Below, piece by piece: positions 1 to 7,143 of a DNA stretch of 9,981 nucleotides. This DNA is from Rhodoferax sp. (GTDB taxonomy: Bacteria > Pseudomonadota > Gammaproteobacteria > Burkholderiales > Burkholderiaceae). The DNA is taken from assembly GCA_020048295.1 (NCBI GenBank), contig JAIFMT010000008.1, forward strand, positions 1 to 9,981. The letters run 5' to 3'. Below the pieces are notes generated by a model. That model was given only the letters and a program-made list of their open reading frames with translations, made no database searches and had not been told where the DNA came from. Numbering within the stretch: position 1 is the first letter of the stretch; each line of letters opens with the position of its first letter. The translations under genes and the position numbers were made by a program.

Positions 1-95
1 GGGTAAATGGTGGGCCAGCTGTCATGCAAGTGAACGTGCAAGGCCGCCATTGTCGCGGAGCCAAGCCTGACCCCGGCATTTCCCTTGGCAGACGG
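1..95. other. Left-edge non-coding stretch, possible mobile-element boundary
   Basis: No gene is recognisable here. A short open frame on the - strand begins at an ATG (complement of 48-50) and runs off the left edge after about 16 codons, but it matches nothing I know. The sequence read on the - strand around 60-85 contains a 'CCGGGGTCAGGC' stretch. I have the impression that such GGGGTCAG stretches occur near REP-associated IS200-type transposase genes in betaproteobacteria. That is recall, not proof, and the transposase itself would have to lie outside the window. Confidence 0.25.
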
Positions 96-329
96 CTACA
101 TCGAATTATTTTTCATAGCTGCCAGCGCATACTCAAAAAGAGCTAGAGGCCAAAAAGACTCCTCATTCCATCCGTCCAGCGACTGGGAAACGCTGGCGCT
201 CAATAGGGCCAGCGCACGCTCAGACGGTAGTCGATCACCCGGCTTGAGTGGGCCCTCAACAATTCGTCGTTTTAGCGCGCTGGCAACAGTGTTAGGCTGG
301 TTGATCGATGCGGTAGTATTCTGAGTCAT
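96..329 (-). pseudogene. Truncated GntR/FadR-family regulator (N-terminal HTH fragment)
   Basis: The frame starts at the ATG complementary to 327-329 and encodes 77 residues. Residues 15-41 carry the start of a GntR winged helix, including the hallmark LKPGDRLPSERALA. A real family member would continue with the recognition helix (typically GVSR..VREAL) and a C-terminal ligand-binding domain of 150 or more residues. Here the similarity stops near position 207, the rest of the frame does not look like a GntR protein, and the last 20 or so codons are read through the intergenic repeat at 115-156, which also precedes the stop. I see no GntR continuation in the other two frames, so a deletion or replacement is more likely than a single frameshift. 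Its position, divergent from lutA with a 40-base gap, is the usual place for an LldR-like lactate-responsive regulator, so it is probably the former regulator of the lut operon. Truncation is clear; the ligand is inferred. Confidence 0.7.
115..156 (+). repeat. Comamonadaceae-type interspersed repeat, copy A
   Basis: This 42-base stretch aligns without gaps to 5229-5270 with 31 of 42 identical positions, counted by eye. Shared blocks are ATAGCT, AGCGCATAC and GCTAGAGG, with an A-rich linker between the last two. I recall similar 'AGCGCAT...GGGCTAGAGG' sequences between genes in Acidovorax-, Polaromonas- and Rhodoferax-like genomes. This copy overlaps the tail of the broken GntR frame, and both copies have the same orientation in the window. 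Confidence 0.7.
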
Positions 330-369
330 GGCGAAAAATTGATAAATCGCAACAATCAGGAGACCCGTG

Positions 370-1176
370 ATGGCATCCCGACCCAACATCCAGCGGCAAT
401 ACCCGGCAAAGCCGACCGATGTGTATCTGTTTGCAACCTGTCTGATTGACCAATTCACCCCGCAAGCGGGCCTGGATACGGTGCATTTGCTGGAGCGCGA
501 AGGCATTCGGGTGCATTTTCCAGAAGAACAAACCTGCTGCGGCCAGCCCGCACACAGCAGCGGCTACCCGGACGAAGCCCGGGCGGTGGCCTTGCAGCAG
601 CTCAACTTGTTTGCAGAACCCTGGCCGGTGGTGATTCCGTCGGGCTCGTGCGGCGGCATGATGCGGGTGCATTACCCACACCTGTTTGCTGACGACCCGG
701 TGCTGCATGCCAAAGCGCTTGATCTGTCAGCGCGGGTTTATGAGCTGAGCGAATTTCTGGTGCATGTCGTCAACTTCAACCAGCCCGATCTGGGCAGCGC
801 CTGCACGGTGGCACTGCATACCTCGTGCCACGCACGCCGCGAAATGGGTGCCCATGAAACCAGCGCAGCGCTGCTCGACAGCCTGGCGCAAGTCAAGGTG
901 GTGGAACAGGCACGCATTGAAGAATGTTGCGGCTTTGGTGGCACCTTTGCCATGCGCTACCCGGATATTTCGGAGGCCATCGTGAGCGACAAGGTGGCCG
1001 CGCTGCTTGATACCGGCGCGCAAAGCGTGGTGAGCGCAGATTGCGGCTGCCTGCTCAACATCACCGGGCGCGCCGCCAAACAGGATGAGTTGGCAGGCCG
1101 GACCACACCCACCTTGCCCGGCGAACACATCGCCAGCTTTCTATGGCGACGTACCACCCCTGGAGCCGCCGCATGA
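370..1176 (+). CDS. lutA: LutA/LldE-like (Fe-S)-binding lactate-oxidation subunit
   Basis: This encodes a 268-residue cytoplasmic protein of the cysteine-rich CCG-domain family (LutA, YkgE, LldE). Together with LutB and LutC it oxidises L-lactate to pyruvate and passes electrons on. Two CCG repeats are visible. The first has C24, the C56-C57 pair in TCCGQPAH and C94 in SGSCGGMMR; the second has C153 in TSCHARREMG, the C186-C187 pair in EECCGFGGTFA and C225/C227 near the end. The length is close to the family norm of about 240-270. I chose the ATG at 370 because AGGAG at 358-362 is spaced 7 bases from it; the GTG at 367 directly before it is a possible alternative adding one residue. The stop overlaps the start of lutC as ATGA (1173-1176). 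The regulator expected upstream is truncated, so control may be lost or altered. Confidence 0.95.
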   Translation: MASRPNIQRQYPAKPTDVYLFATCLIDQFTPQAGLDTVHLLEREGIRVHFPEEQTCCGQPAHSSGYPDEARAVALQQLNLFAEPWPVVIPSGSCGGMMRVHYPHLFADDPVLHAKALDLSARVYELSEFLVHVVNFNQPDLGSACTVALHTSCHARREMGAHETSAALLDSLAQVKVVEQARIEECCGFGGTFAMRYPDISEAIVSDKVAALLDTGAQSVVSADCGCLLNITGRAAKQDELAGRTTPTLPGEHIASFLWRRTTPGAAA

Positions 1177-1889
1177 ACGCCCCCTTGAACGCGCCTTCAA
1201 GCGCCCGCACTGCCATTCTGCAACGCCTGCGCGCCACCGACATCAAAGAGATGCCTGCCCTGCCCGATGTCAAGGCCTGGTTTGAGGCCCACCAGCGCGC
1301 CGAAGACGCCAGTCAGCGCGTGGCCCGGCTGCGCGCTGCGCTGCAAGCCGTCAAGACCGAGGTGCATGACACCACCGATGCCCACTGGCCCGATCTGCTG
1401 CTCAGCCTTGCTGCCACCAAAGGGCTTCGCAATTTGCTGATCGGCACCGACACGCCGCATGGCAGCACTCTGCAAGCGCGCCAACCCGAGCAGCTCAAAC
1501 TGGTGCACTACGCCGAGCCGATTGATGGCTGGCGCGACGTGCTATTTGACGAGATAGATGCCTCGCTGACGCTGGCCAAAAGCGCCATTGCCGACATTGG
1601 CAGCCTGATCGTGTGGCCCAGCGCCTCCGAGCCACGGCTGATGTCGCTGGTGCCCTCAGTGCATTTTGTACTGCTGGATGTGGCCACGATCCATGCCGAC
1701 TTCTTTTCAGCCATGAGCGCCGAGGGCTGGCCAAACCAGCTGCCCACCAACGCCCTGCTGATCTGCGGCCCGTCCAAAACGGCGGACATTCAGCAAACCC
1801 TCGCCTACGGCGCCCACGGGCCGCGTGAACTGGTGGTGCTGCTGCGCCACCCATCGGCATCCGCAACCGCATCAGGAGCACGCGCATGA
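1173..1889 (+). CDS. lutC: LutC/LldG-like LUD-domain protein
   Basis: This encodes a 238-residue protein of the LUD (lactate utilisation) domain family, LutC/YkgG/LldG, the third component of the LutABC L-lactate oxidation system. The clearest signature is near the C-terminus, where residues 199-216 read GPSKTADIQQTLAYGAHG, matching the conserved GPS.TADIE...G.HGP block of the family. No cysteine-rich iron-sulfur motif is present, as expected for this subunit. The start ATG at 1173 overlaps the lutA stop by four bases and has TGGAG at 1161-1165 in front of it, which supports coupled translation. An in-frame ATG at 1143 would add 10 residues but lies inside lutA and lacks a good ribosome site. 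The gene order A-C-B differs from the A-B-C order of Bacillus subtilis. The C-terminal tail after about residue 228 is Ala/Ser-rich and probably not functional. Confidence 0.93.
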   Translation: MNAPLNAPSSARTAILQRLRATDIKEMPALPDVKAWFEAHQRAEDASQRVARLRAALQAVKTEVHDTTDAHWPDLLLSLAATKGLRNLLIGTDTPHGSTLQARQPEQLKLVHYAEPIDGWRDVLFDEIDASLTLAKSAIADIGSLIVWPSASEPRLMSLVPSVHFVLLDVATIHADFFSAMSAEGWPNQLPTNALLICGPSKTADIQQTLAYGAHGPRELVVLLRHPSASATASGARA

Positions 1890-3319
1890 ACCAGGTCATC
1901 CGCATTCACCCGATGGACGACTTCAAGGCGCGCAGCCGTGAGGTGCTCAACAACCCCGCGCAACGCAAAAATTTCCGGGGTGCGATGGACTTTCTGCAAG
2001 CCAAGCGGCGCGCCCAGTTTCCCGACGCACAAGAACTCGAAGGGCTGCGTGAGCTCGGTGCCGCGATCCGGCACTACAGCCTGGCGCATTTGCCGCGCCT
2101 GCTGGAGCAGCTCGAAGCCCGGCTGACCGCCAATGGCATCCAGGTGCATTGGGCGCAAACGCCCGACGAAGCCAACGCCATCGCACTGGGTATTGCGCGG
2201 CGTGTCCAGGCCAAAAAAATCATCAAGGGCAAGTCGATGGTGAGCGAAGAAGTGGGTTTCAACCATGCGATGGAAGCAGCGGGCATTGAAGCTTTTGAGT
2301 CCGACATGGGCGAATACATCGTGCAACTGGCTGGAGAAGCACCTTCGCACATCATCATGCCCGCCATCCACAAGACCAAGCAGGAGATCGCCCGCCTGTT
2401 CGAGCAGGAAATTCCGGGCGTGGCCTACACCGAGGATGTTGATGCGCTGATCCGTGTTGGCCGGCGTGTGCTGCGGCGCAAATTTGCCGATGCCGACATT
2501 GGCCTCTCCGGCGTGAACTTTGCCGTGGCCGAGACCGGCACGCTGTGCCTGGTGGAAAACGAAGGCAACGGTCGCATGTGCACCACCGTGCCACGGGTTC
2601 ACATTGCCATCACCGGCATTGAGAAAGTGGTGGAAAAGCTCGAGCACGTGGTGCCGCTGTACAGTCTGCTGTCACGCTCGGCCACAGGGCAGGCGGTGAC
2701 CACCTATTTCAACCTGATCAGCGGCCCGCGCCAACCCGGTGAAAAAGATGGCCCGCAAGAGGTACACCTGATTTTGCTGGACAACGGCCGCACCCAGGCC
2801 TATGCCGACGCGCAGCTGCGCGCCACGCTGCAATGCATCCGCTGCGGTGCCTGCATGAACCACTGCCCGGTGTACGCCCGTATTGGCGGCCACGCCTATG
2901 GCACCACCTACCCCGGCCCGATTGGGGCCATCATCTCACCGCACATGCTGGGGCTGGAGTCCACTTACCCACTGGCTTTTGCGTCAACGCTGTGCGGCGC
3001 CTGCGCCGAGGTATGCCCGGTAAAGATACCGATCACCGACATTCTGGTGCGCCTGCGCAACGAGGCGATGGCCAGACCCGACAGCGACGATGCCACCTTG
3101 CGCGGCAGCGGCACGGCGCGCACCGTGGCCAACACGGCGGTCTGGAATGTCTGGGCACAGGTGTACGGGAAACTGGGTTTTTACAAGCTGGCCTCGTGGT
3201 TCATGAGCCGGGGCCGCGCCCTGTCGCCCAGCGAGCAAGGCGCCTGGACGCGCAGCCGCACACCCCTGGTGCCTGCCCCGAAGCGGCTACGCGACCTGCT
3301 CAAAGAAAGAAAACCATGA
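1886..3319 (+). CDS. lutB: LutB/LldF-like iron-sulfur lactate-oxidation subunit
   Basis: This encodes a 477-residue protein of the LutB/YkgF/LldF family, the size usual for it. The N-terminal two thirds form a LUD domain (approximately residues 60-300), with family-typical stretches such as IIKGKSMVSEE and ETGTLCLVENEGNGRM. A ferredoxin-like part follows with C317, C320, C323 and C327 (CIRCGACMNHCP) and then C370, C373 and C377 (CGACAEVCPVKIP), which should carry two [4Fe-4S] clusters. It acts as the electron-transfer subunit of the LutABC complex that converts L-lactate to pyruvate. The ATG at 1886 overlaps the lutC stop as ATGA and has AGGAG at 1874-1878, 7 bases upstream. Its own stop overlaps the next start (ATGA, 3316-3319), which marks a former fourth cistron. 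No key residue appears to be missing. Confidence 0.95.
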   Translation: MNQVIRIHPMDDFKARSREVLNNPAQRKNFRGAMDFLQAKRRAQFPDAQELEGLRELGAAIRHYSLAHLPRLLEQLEARLTANGIQVHWAQTPDEANAIALGIARRVQAKKIIKGKSMVSEEVGFNHAMEAAGIEAFESDMGEYIVQLAGEAPSHIIMPAIHKTKQEIARLFEQEIPGVAYTEDVDALIRVGRRVLRRKFADADIGLSGVNFAVAETGTLCLVENEGNGRMCTTVPRVHIAITGIEKVVEKLEHVVPLYSLLSRSATGQAVTTYFNLISGPRQPGEKDGPQEVHLILLDNGRTQAYADAQLRATLQCIRCGACMNHCPVYARIGGHAYGTTYPGPIGAIISPHMLGLESTYPLAFASTLCGACAEVCPVKIPITDILVRLRNEAMARPDSDDATLRGSGTARTVANTAVWNVWAQVYGKLGFYKLASWFMSRGRALSPSEQGAWTRSRTPLVPAPKRLRDLLKERKP

Positions 3320-3450
3320 GCGCCCTGATCAAAGCAATCTCTGCCTTACTGCCAGCCAAGCAGGTCATCACGGACAGCCTGCGCCGGCTGGCTTACGGCA
3401 TGCCTGTGGAGATGGCGGGCACAGCCGCCCTGTACGGCGTGTTTCACTGA
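3316..3450 (+). pseudogene. N-terminal remnant of an FAD-linked (lactate/glycolate-type) oxidase
   Basis: This 44-codon frame starts in a 4-base overlap with the lutB stop. Its first 28 residues (ending TDSLRRLAYG) resemble, from memory, the start of large FAD-binding/(Fe-S) oxidoreductases related to D-lactate dehydrogenase (Dld) and GlcD, which read '...VITD.LRRLAYGTDASFYR...'. After LAYG the match ends: the next 16 residues (MPVEMAGTAALYGVFH) are followed by TGA, 12 bases before the ruvA stop. The full protein would be more than 450 residues, so at least 400 codons are gone. The join near 3393 looks like a deletion that brought other sequence, or the original gene's tail, next to the start. 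A FAD oxidase as fourth gene of a lut/lld cluster is a known arrangement. An independent small protein is possible but less likely. Confidence 0.6.
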
Positions 3451-3462
3451 GGCGCGAAAAAG

Positions 3463-4035
3463 TTACTTCGCCAGCGCCCGCAACGCCAGTTTGATGCCCT
3501 CGCTGACACCCACCTCTCTGGGCAGCGCTTTCAGGGCTGCAGCCGCTTCACGATCGTTGTAGCCCAGCGCCAGCAGCGCTTGCAGGATGTCACTCTGTGC
3601 ATCGCTGGCCACGGTGGCCACCACGCCAATGTCGGGGCCAAGCTTGCCTTTGAGCTCCAGTAGCAGCCGCTCGGCGGTTTTTTTGCCGATGCCAGGCACC
3701 TTGATCAAGCGGCCGGCCTCTTGCAGCGTGATGGCCTGCGCCAGCTCAGCCACACTCATGCCCGACAGCACCGAGAGCGCCGTGCGTGGCCCCACGCCCG
3801 CGATCTTGATCAGCTGGCGAAACGCCTCGCGCTCGGGCGCGCTGGCAAAGCCGTACAAAATTTGCGCGTCCTCGCGCACCACAAAATGCATCAGCAGGCT
3901 GACTTTGCCCCCCAGCTCGGGAAGGTTGTAAAAAGTGCTCATCGGCACCTGCACCTCGTAGCCAACGCCGTGGCAATCGATGATGATTTCGGGGGGATTC
4001 TTGTGGTCCAGCGTGCCGCTGAGTTTGCCGATCAT
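3463..4035 (-). CDS. ruvA: Holliday junction branch migration protein RuvA
   Basis: This 190-residue protein is RuvA, the Holliday-junction-binding subunit that loads the RuvB helicase for branch migration in recombination and repair. Domain I (about 1-64) is an OB-fold with the typical start [10 protein letters not shown] and the HGVGYEV turn. Domain II holds two helix-hairpin-helix motifs, [10 protein letters not shown] near 78-87 and [13 protein letters not shown] near 113-125. Domain III (about 147-190) is the RuvB-contacting three-helix end, preceded by a flexible linker. The length is normal (190-205). The start has only a weak Shine-Dalgarno (AGGT, about 6 bases upstream). ruvB and ruvC are not adjacent in this window, so RuvA is encoded alone here. 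It is convergent with the lut operon remnant, only 12 bases apart, with no obvious terminator between. Confidence 0.97.
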   Translation of the reverse strand: MIGKLSGTLDHKNPPEIIIDCHGVGYEVQVPMSTFYNLPELGGKVSLLMHFVVREDAQILYGFASAPEREAFRQLIKIAGVGPRTALSVLSGMSVAELAQAITLQEAGRLIKVPGIGKKTAERLLLELKGKLGPDIGVVATVASDAQSDILQALLALGYNDREAAAALKALPREVGVSEGIKLALRALAK

Positions 4036-4103
4036 ATTTTTTACCTATTTTGAAGAAGTGCTTGGCGACTGACGGAAAATTGGCCCCGCCAGGCGGACCG
4101 ACA

Positions 4104-4158
4104 AAGACCGTAACGCCGCCGCTACGGCAGGCCGGCCCAACACCGCTGGGGCGGTCTT
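4104..4158. other. GC-rich nested inverted repeats between ruvA and phoH-like gene
   Basis: The gap between the divergent ruvA and ybeZ genes (4036-4190) contains an outer inverted repeat, AAGACCG at 4104-4110 against CGGTCTT at 4152-4158. Inside it are CCGTA...TACGG (10-base loop) and CCCA...TGGG. These arms can fold as one long-range stem with two inner hairpins, although the first inner stem competes for bases with the outer one. There is no run of T on either side, so it does not look like a terminator. It could be a transcribed leader structure, an unrecognised repeat or chance in GC-rich DNA. Confidence 0.35.
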
Positions 4159-4190
4159 CGCGACCCTCCCCTTTTCAAAGAATTATCAAC

Positions 4191-5210
4191 GTGATCCTTC
4201 GCCACTTATTTTCACCGCCCAACAACACCCGCCTGGGCCACCTGTGCGGCCCCATGGATGCCCACTTGCGCACCATCGAGACGGCGCTGCAGGTCAAAAT
4301 TGCCCACCGCCACGAGCAGTTCAAGGTCGATGGCCTTAAAGCCAATGCCAAACGCGGTATGGAAATGCTACAAGCGCTGTACGAAATGGCGGCCCGCCCC
4401 ATCGAGCCGCGCACTGTGCAGCTGATGCTCTCGGGCGATGGCGACGTCAACGGTGCCGATGGCCCGTCGCTGAAAACCAAGCGCGCCGACCTGAAACCGC
4501 GCTCCATCAATCAGGCTAACTACCTTGACAGCATCATCAGCCACGACATCACCTTTGGCATCGGCCCGGCGGGCACCGGCAAGACCTATCTGGCGGTGGC
4601 AATGGCGGTGGATGCCTTGCAGCGCAGCACGGTGCAACGCATTGTGCTGACGCGCCCGGCAGTGGAGGCTGGCGAGCGACTGGGCTACCTGCCCGGCGAC
4701 CTGGCGCAAAAAATCGATCCGTATTTGCGCCCGCTGTACGATGCGCTGTACGACCTGATGGGGTTCGACGCGGTGCAAAAGGCGTTTGAGCGCCAGACCA
4801 TCGAGATCGCGCCGCTGGCCTTCATGCGCGGGCGCACGCTCAACACCGCGTTTGTGATTCTGGACGAAGCACAAAACACCACGCCCGAGCAGATGAAAAT
4901 GTTCTTGACGCGCATCGGCTTTGGTTCCAAGGCCGTGGTGACGGGAGATGTGAGCCAGATCGACCTGCCAAGCGACCAGCTCAGCGGGCTGATTGATGCC
5001 GAGCGGGTGCTGAAAAACATCGAAGGCATTGCCATTTGCCGCCTGACCAGCCAGGACGTGGTGCGCCACCCGCTGGTGGCGCGCATTGTGGATGCCTATG
5101 ACGCACCCGGCCGCTACAACCCCCGGCCGCGCCTGGATGCCGCGCCATTGCCGCCCACCACCGCATTGCGCACGCCCCGCAGCCGTCGCGAACCCAAGGC
5201 GGCCGCGTGA
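4191..5210 (+). CDS. ybeZ: PhoH-like ATPase (YbeZ)
   Basis: This encodes a PhoH-family P-loop ATPase, the YbeZ type found beside ybeY, thought to help RNA/ribosome maturation or quality control. Numbered from the GTG at 4191 (339 residues), Walker A is GPAGTGKT at 125-132 and Walker B is VILDEAQN at 222-229, followed by the conserved TPEQMKMFLTRIG and TGDVSQIDLP segments. The N-terminal 100 residues are the KH-like part usual for this subfamily. The frame is open back to an ATG at 4050. I prefer the GTG because family members, as I recall them, start (V/M)ILRH.F.P.NN, because the upstream 47 codons are proline-rich and family-atypical, and because they coincide with the inverted repeats at 4104-4158. 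The Shine-Dalgarno before the GTG is poor (AAAGAA), so the start is the weak point. The C-terminal 30 residues are low-complexity and basic. Confidence 0.93.
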   Translation: MILRHLFSPPNNTRLGHLCGPMDAHLRTIETALQVKIAHRHEQFKVDGLKANAKRGMEMLQALYEMAARPIEPRTVQLMLSGDGDVNGADGPSLKTKRADLKPRSINQANYLDSIISHDITFGIGPAGTGKTYLAVAMAVDALQRSTVQRIVLTRPAVEAGERLGYLPGDLAQKIDPYLRPLYDALYDLMGFDAVQKAFERQTIEIAPLAFMRGRTLNTAFVILDEAQNTTPEQMKMFLTRIGFGSKAVVTGDVSQIDLPSDQLSGLIDAERVLKNIEGIAICRLTSQDVVRHPLVARIVDAYDAPGRYNPRPRLDAAPLPPTTALRTPRSRREPKAAA

Positions 5211-5228
5211 CCAGTCACTTCAATTGTT

Positions 5229-5270
5229 ATAGCTTATAGCGCATACCAAATAAGGGCTAGAGGACAATTT
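5229..5270 (+). repeat. Comamonadaceae-type interspersed repeat, copy B
   Basis: This is the second copy of the repeat at 115-156 (31 of 42 bases identical, same orientation), lying in the 86-base gap between ybeZ and ybeY. The 8-mer TTGTTATA occurs at 5224-5231 and again at 5269-5276, framing the core. That could be a target duplication or part of the element's own ends. Since both neighbouring genes point the same way, the repeat is probably transcribed within their mRNA. Confidence 0.7.
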
Positions 5271-5296
5271 GTTATAAATTTTTGGAAGGCATTCTG

Positions 5297-5740
5297 ATGA
5301 ACCATTTGACACTCTCGCTGCAATTTGGCAAGTTCCCGGACGCGCCACTGCATCGTGCCGCCCTGCCCCGCCACAAGGTGGCCAAATGGATTCGCCATGC
5401 GCTACAGGACGACGGCGAGGTCACCGTGCGCATCGTCGGCGCCGAAGAAGGCCAGGCACTCAACCGTGACTACCGGCAACAAGACCACGCCACCAATGTG
5501 CTGACGTTCGATTACACCCAGGAACCCGTTGTGATGGCTGACCTGGTGCTGTGCGCGCCGGTAGTGGCGCGCGAGGCACAAGAACAAGGCAAAACCCTCG
5601 AACAACATTACGCGCACCTGCTGGTTCATGGCACGCTGCACGCACAAGGCTGGGACCACGACCTGGAAGAGGACGCACAGGTGATGGAATTGCGTGAAAG
5701 CGAGATCATGCAGCGACTGGGTTTTGACAACCCTTATTGA
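5297..5740 (+). CDS. ybeY: rRNA maturation endoribonuclease YbeY
   Basis: This encodes a 147-residue member of the UPF0054/YbeY family, a zinc-dependent endoribonuclease involved in 16S rRNA 3' end maturation and ribosome quality control. The signature is [11 protein letters not shown], whose histidines H111, H115 and H121 form the metal site. The upstream TNVLTFDY motif and the C-terminal [10 protein letters not shown] are also typical. The start ATG at 5297 is preceded by GGAAGG at 5284-5289 with a 7-base spacer. A TTG at 5282 in the same frame would add five residues but has no comparable site. It follows ybeZ by 86 bases, the classic ybeZ-ybeY pairing. The ybeX (CorC-like) and lnt genes that often follow are absent; a - strand gene converges 20 bases downstream. 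Confidence 0.96.
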   Translation: MNHLTLSLQFGKFPDAPLHRAALPRHKVAKWIRHALQDDGEVTVRIVGAEEGQALNRDYRQQDHATNVLTFDYTQEPVVMADLVLCAPVVAREAQEQGKTLEQHYAHLLVHGTLHAQGWDHDLEEDAQVMELRESEIMQRLGFDNPY

Positions 5741-5760
5741 GCCGCCAACGGGACACTCAT

Positions 5761-7113
5761 TCAGGCGGTCACGATGGCGAACTCAACCCGGTTGCGGCCG
5801 CGTGCCTTGGCGCGGTACAAGGCGCCATCGCTGGCGTGGAGCAATGCCTGCGCATCGAAATCGCTGCCGACCTGCATCACGGCCACCCCCAGACTGATCG
5901 TCACGATGCCCTGGGATGCAGCCGGATGCACCAGAGCGGCGGCCTGCACCGCAGCGCGCGTGACTTCGGCAAGCTTGTTCGCCGCGTCGGCCTCGGTGTT
6001 TGGCAGCAAGAAGGCAAACTCCTCGCCACCATAACGCGCCACCACGTCAGCCGTGCGCCTGGCCTGCTTCATCAGCACGTGCGCCACGGCTTTCAGGCAC
6101 TCGTCCCCGGCCAGATGACCGAGTTCGTCGTTGTATTTTTTGAAATGGTCGATGTCAAGCATGATCAGCGCCAACGGCTCACCGCCGCGCCTGGCGCGCG
6201 ACCACTCAGCAGTCAGCGCAGCATCAAAACGGCGGCGGTTGACCAGGCCGGTCAGCGCGTCGGTGTTGGACAGCACGGCCAACTGGCGGTTGGCCTCCTC
6301 CAGCGCCGAGGTGCGCTGCAGAACACGCTGTTCAAGCACCGCGTTCTGCGCCGAAATGTGCTCGTAACTCTCAGCCAGCACCCGCATGATCTTGTTGAAG
6401 CCGTTTTGCAGATTGGCGATCTCCAGCACCCGGGTGTCCGAGTCCAGAAACAGGGGATGGCTTTCCGGGCTTTCAATGACGCTGACGCGCTGCGAGAACC
6501 TGGCAAGCGGCCGGATCACCAACCGGTGTACCAGCAGCCACAAAATCACCAGCATCAACATCAGCAGCAAGGCAGTAAACGACGCCACTTGCACAAAGCC
6601 CGACAACAAATGGCCGACCGCCAGCTGGTCATTGGAGGCAATGCGCAGTGTGCCAAGTTTTTTCTGCTGACCACCCGGCAATGGGTGATAGATGTCGCGC
6701 GTGACCACCAGCGTGGTCGAAGCAGCGGGCCCGTCGGGCTTTTGCCATTGGGCACTCAGGTTGCCATCGCTGCCGCGCACTTCAACCCACACCACCTTGG
6801 GATGCGCGCCGATACCCAGCGTGATCGCCTGCAGCAAACCATCGTAATAGTCCCACAACGCCCCCGACACGCTGGGCGCAAACGTGTCTGCCAGCGCGTT
6901 GAGGCTGTCAATGGTCTGACTGCGTGCCAGTCGGTAGTCGATGGCAAATTGCAGACCCATGATGGCCAGCGCAAAGCCAAGGTAGGCCACCACAAATCGC
7001 CGCAACAACGAGCGTGCCAGCGGTTGGTGCAGGCGCTGCGCCGCAGCGACTTCTGCCTCGGCGGCACGGCGCAGGTCGGGCACGGCCCGGTCAGGCAATG
7101 GGTTCTCGTGCAT
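5761..7113 (-). CDS. Membrane-anchored diguanylate cyclase (GGDEF)
   Basis: This 450-residue protein should synthesise cyclic di-GMP from two GTP at the inner membrane. Domain order: a cytoplasmic N-terminal tail (1-37), TM1 (about 38-58), a periplasmic sensor region of about 115 residues (60-173), TM2 (about 174-200), a HAMP-like linker (about 199-250), a coiled coil (about 250-282) and a GGDEF domain (about 283-448). The active site reads GGEEF at 362-366 and the metal-binding aspartate is D320 in MLDIDHFKKYND. An RxxD product-inhibition site is present at R353-D356, five residues before GGEEF, so feedback inhibition by c-di-GMP is expected. No EAL domain is present. The gene begins 30 bases after the stop of the solute-binding-protein gene, so the two are probably co-transcribed. 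The Shine-Dalgarno is weak (A-rich leader). It converges on ybeY with a 20-base gap. Confidence 0.95.
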   Translation of the reverse strand: MHENPLPDRAVPDLRRAAEAEVAAAQRLHQPLARSLLRRFVVAYLGFALAIMGLQFAIDYRLARSQTIDSLNALADTFAPSVSGALWDYYDGLLQAITLGIGAHPKVVWVEVRGSDGNLSAQWQKPDGPAASTTLVVTRDIYHPLPGGQQKKLGTLRIASNDQLAVGHLLSGFVQVASFTALLLMLMLVILWLLVHRLVIRPLARFSQRVSVIESPESHPLFLDSDTRVLEIANLQNGFNKIMRVLAESYEHISAQNAVLEQRVLQRTSALEEANRQLAVLSNTDALTGLVNRRRFDAALTAEWSRARRGGEPLALIMLDIDHFKKYNDELGHLAGDECLKAVAHVLMKQARRTADVVARYGGEEFAFLLPNTEADAANKLAEVTRAAVQAAALVHPAASQGIVTISLGVAVMQVGSDFDAQALLHASDGALYRAKARGRNRVEFAIVTA

Positions 7114-7143
7114 GGCTTTTTTTTGACAAGTCAGGCCGTCTGG

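Noticed and set aside
1805..2647. A 280-codon open frame on the - strand within lutC/lutB
   Set aside because: It is fully antisense to intact Lut genes, rich in His, Phe and Gly, and has no ribosome site or family resemblance.
4050..4190. Start of the PhoH-like protein at ATG 4050
   Set aside because: The 47 extra residues are proline-rich and unlike the family start, and they coincide with nested inverted repeats. The GTG at 4191 gives the usual N-terminus, though its ribosome site is weak.
4368..5069. A 233-codon open frame antisense to the PhoH-like gene
   Set aside because: It overlaps the conserved Walker motifs on the other strand and shows no domain of its own.
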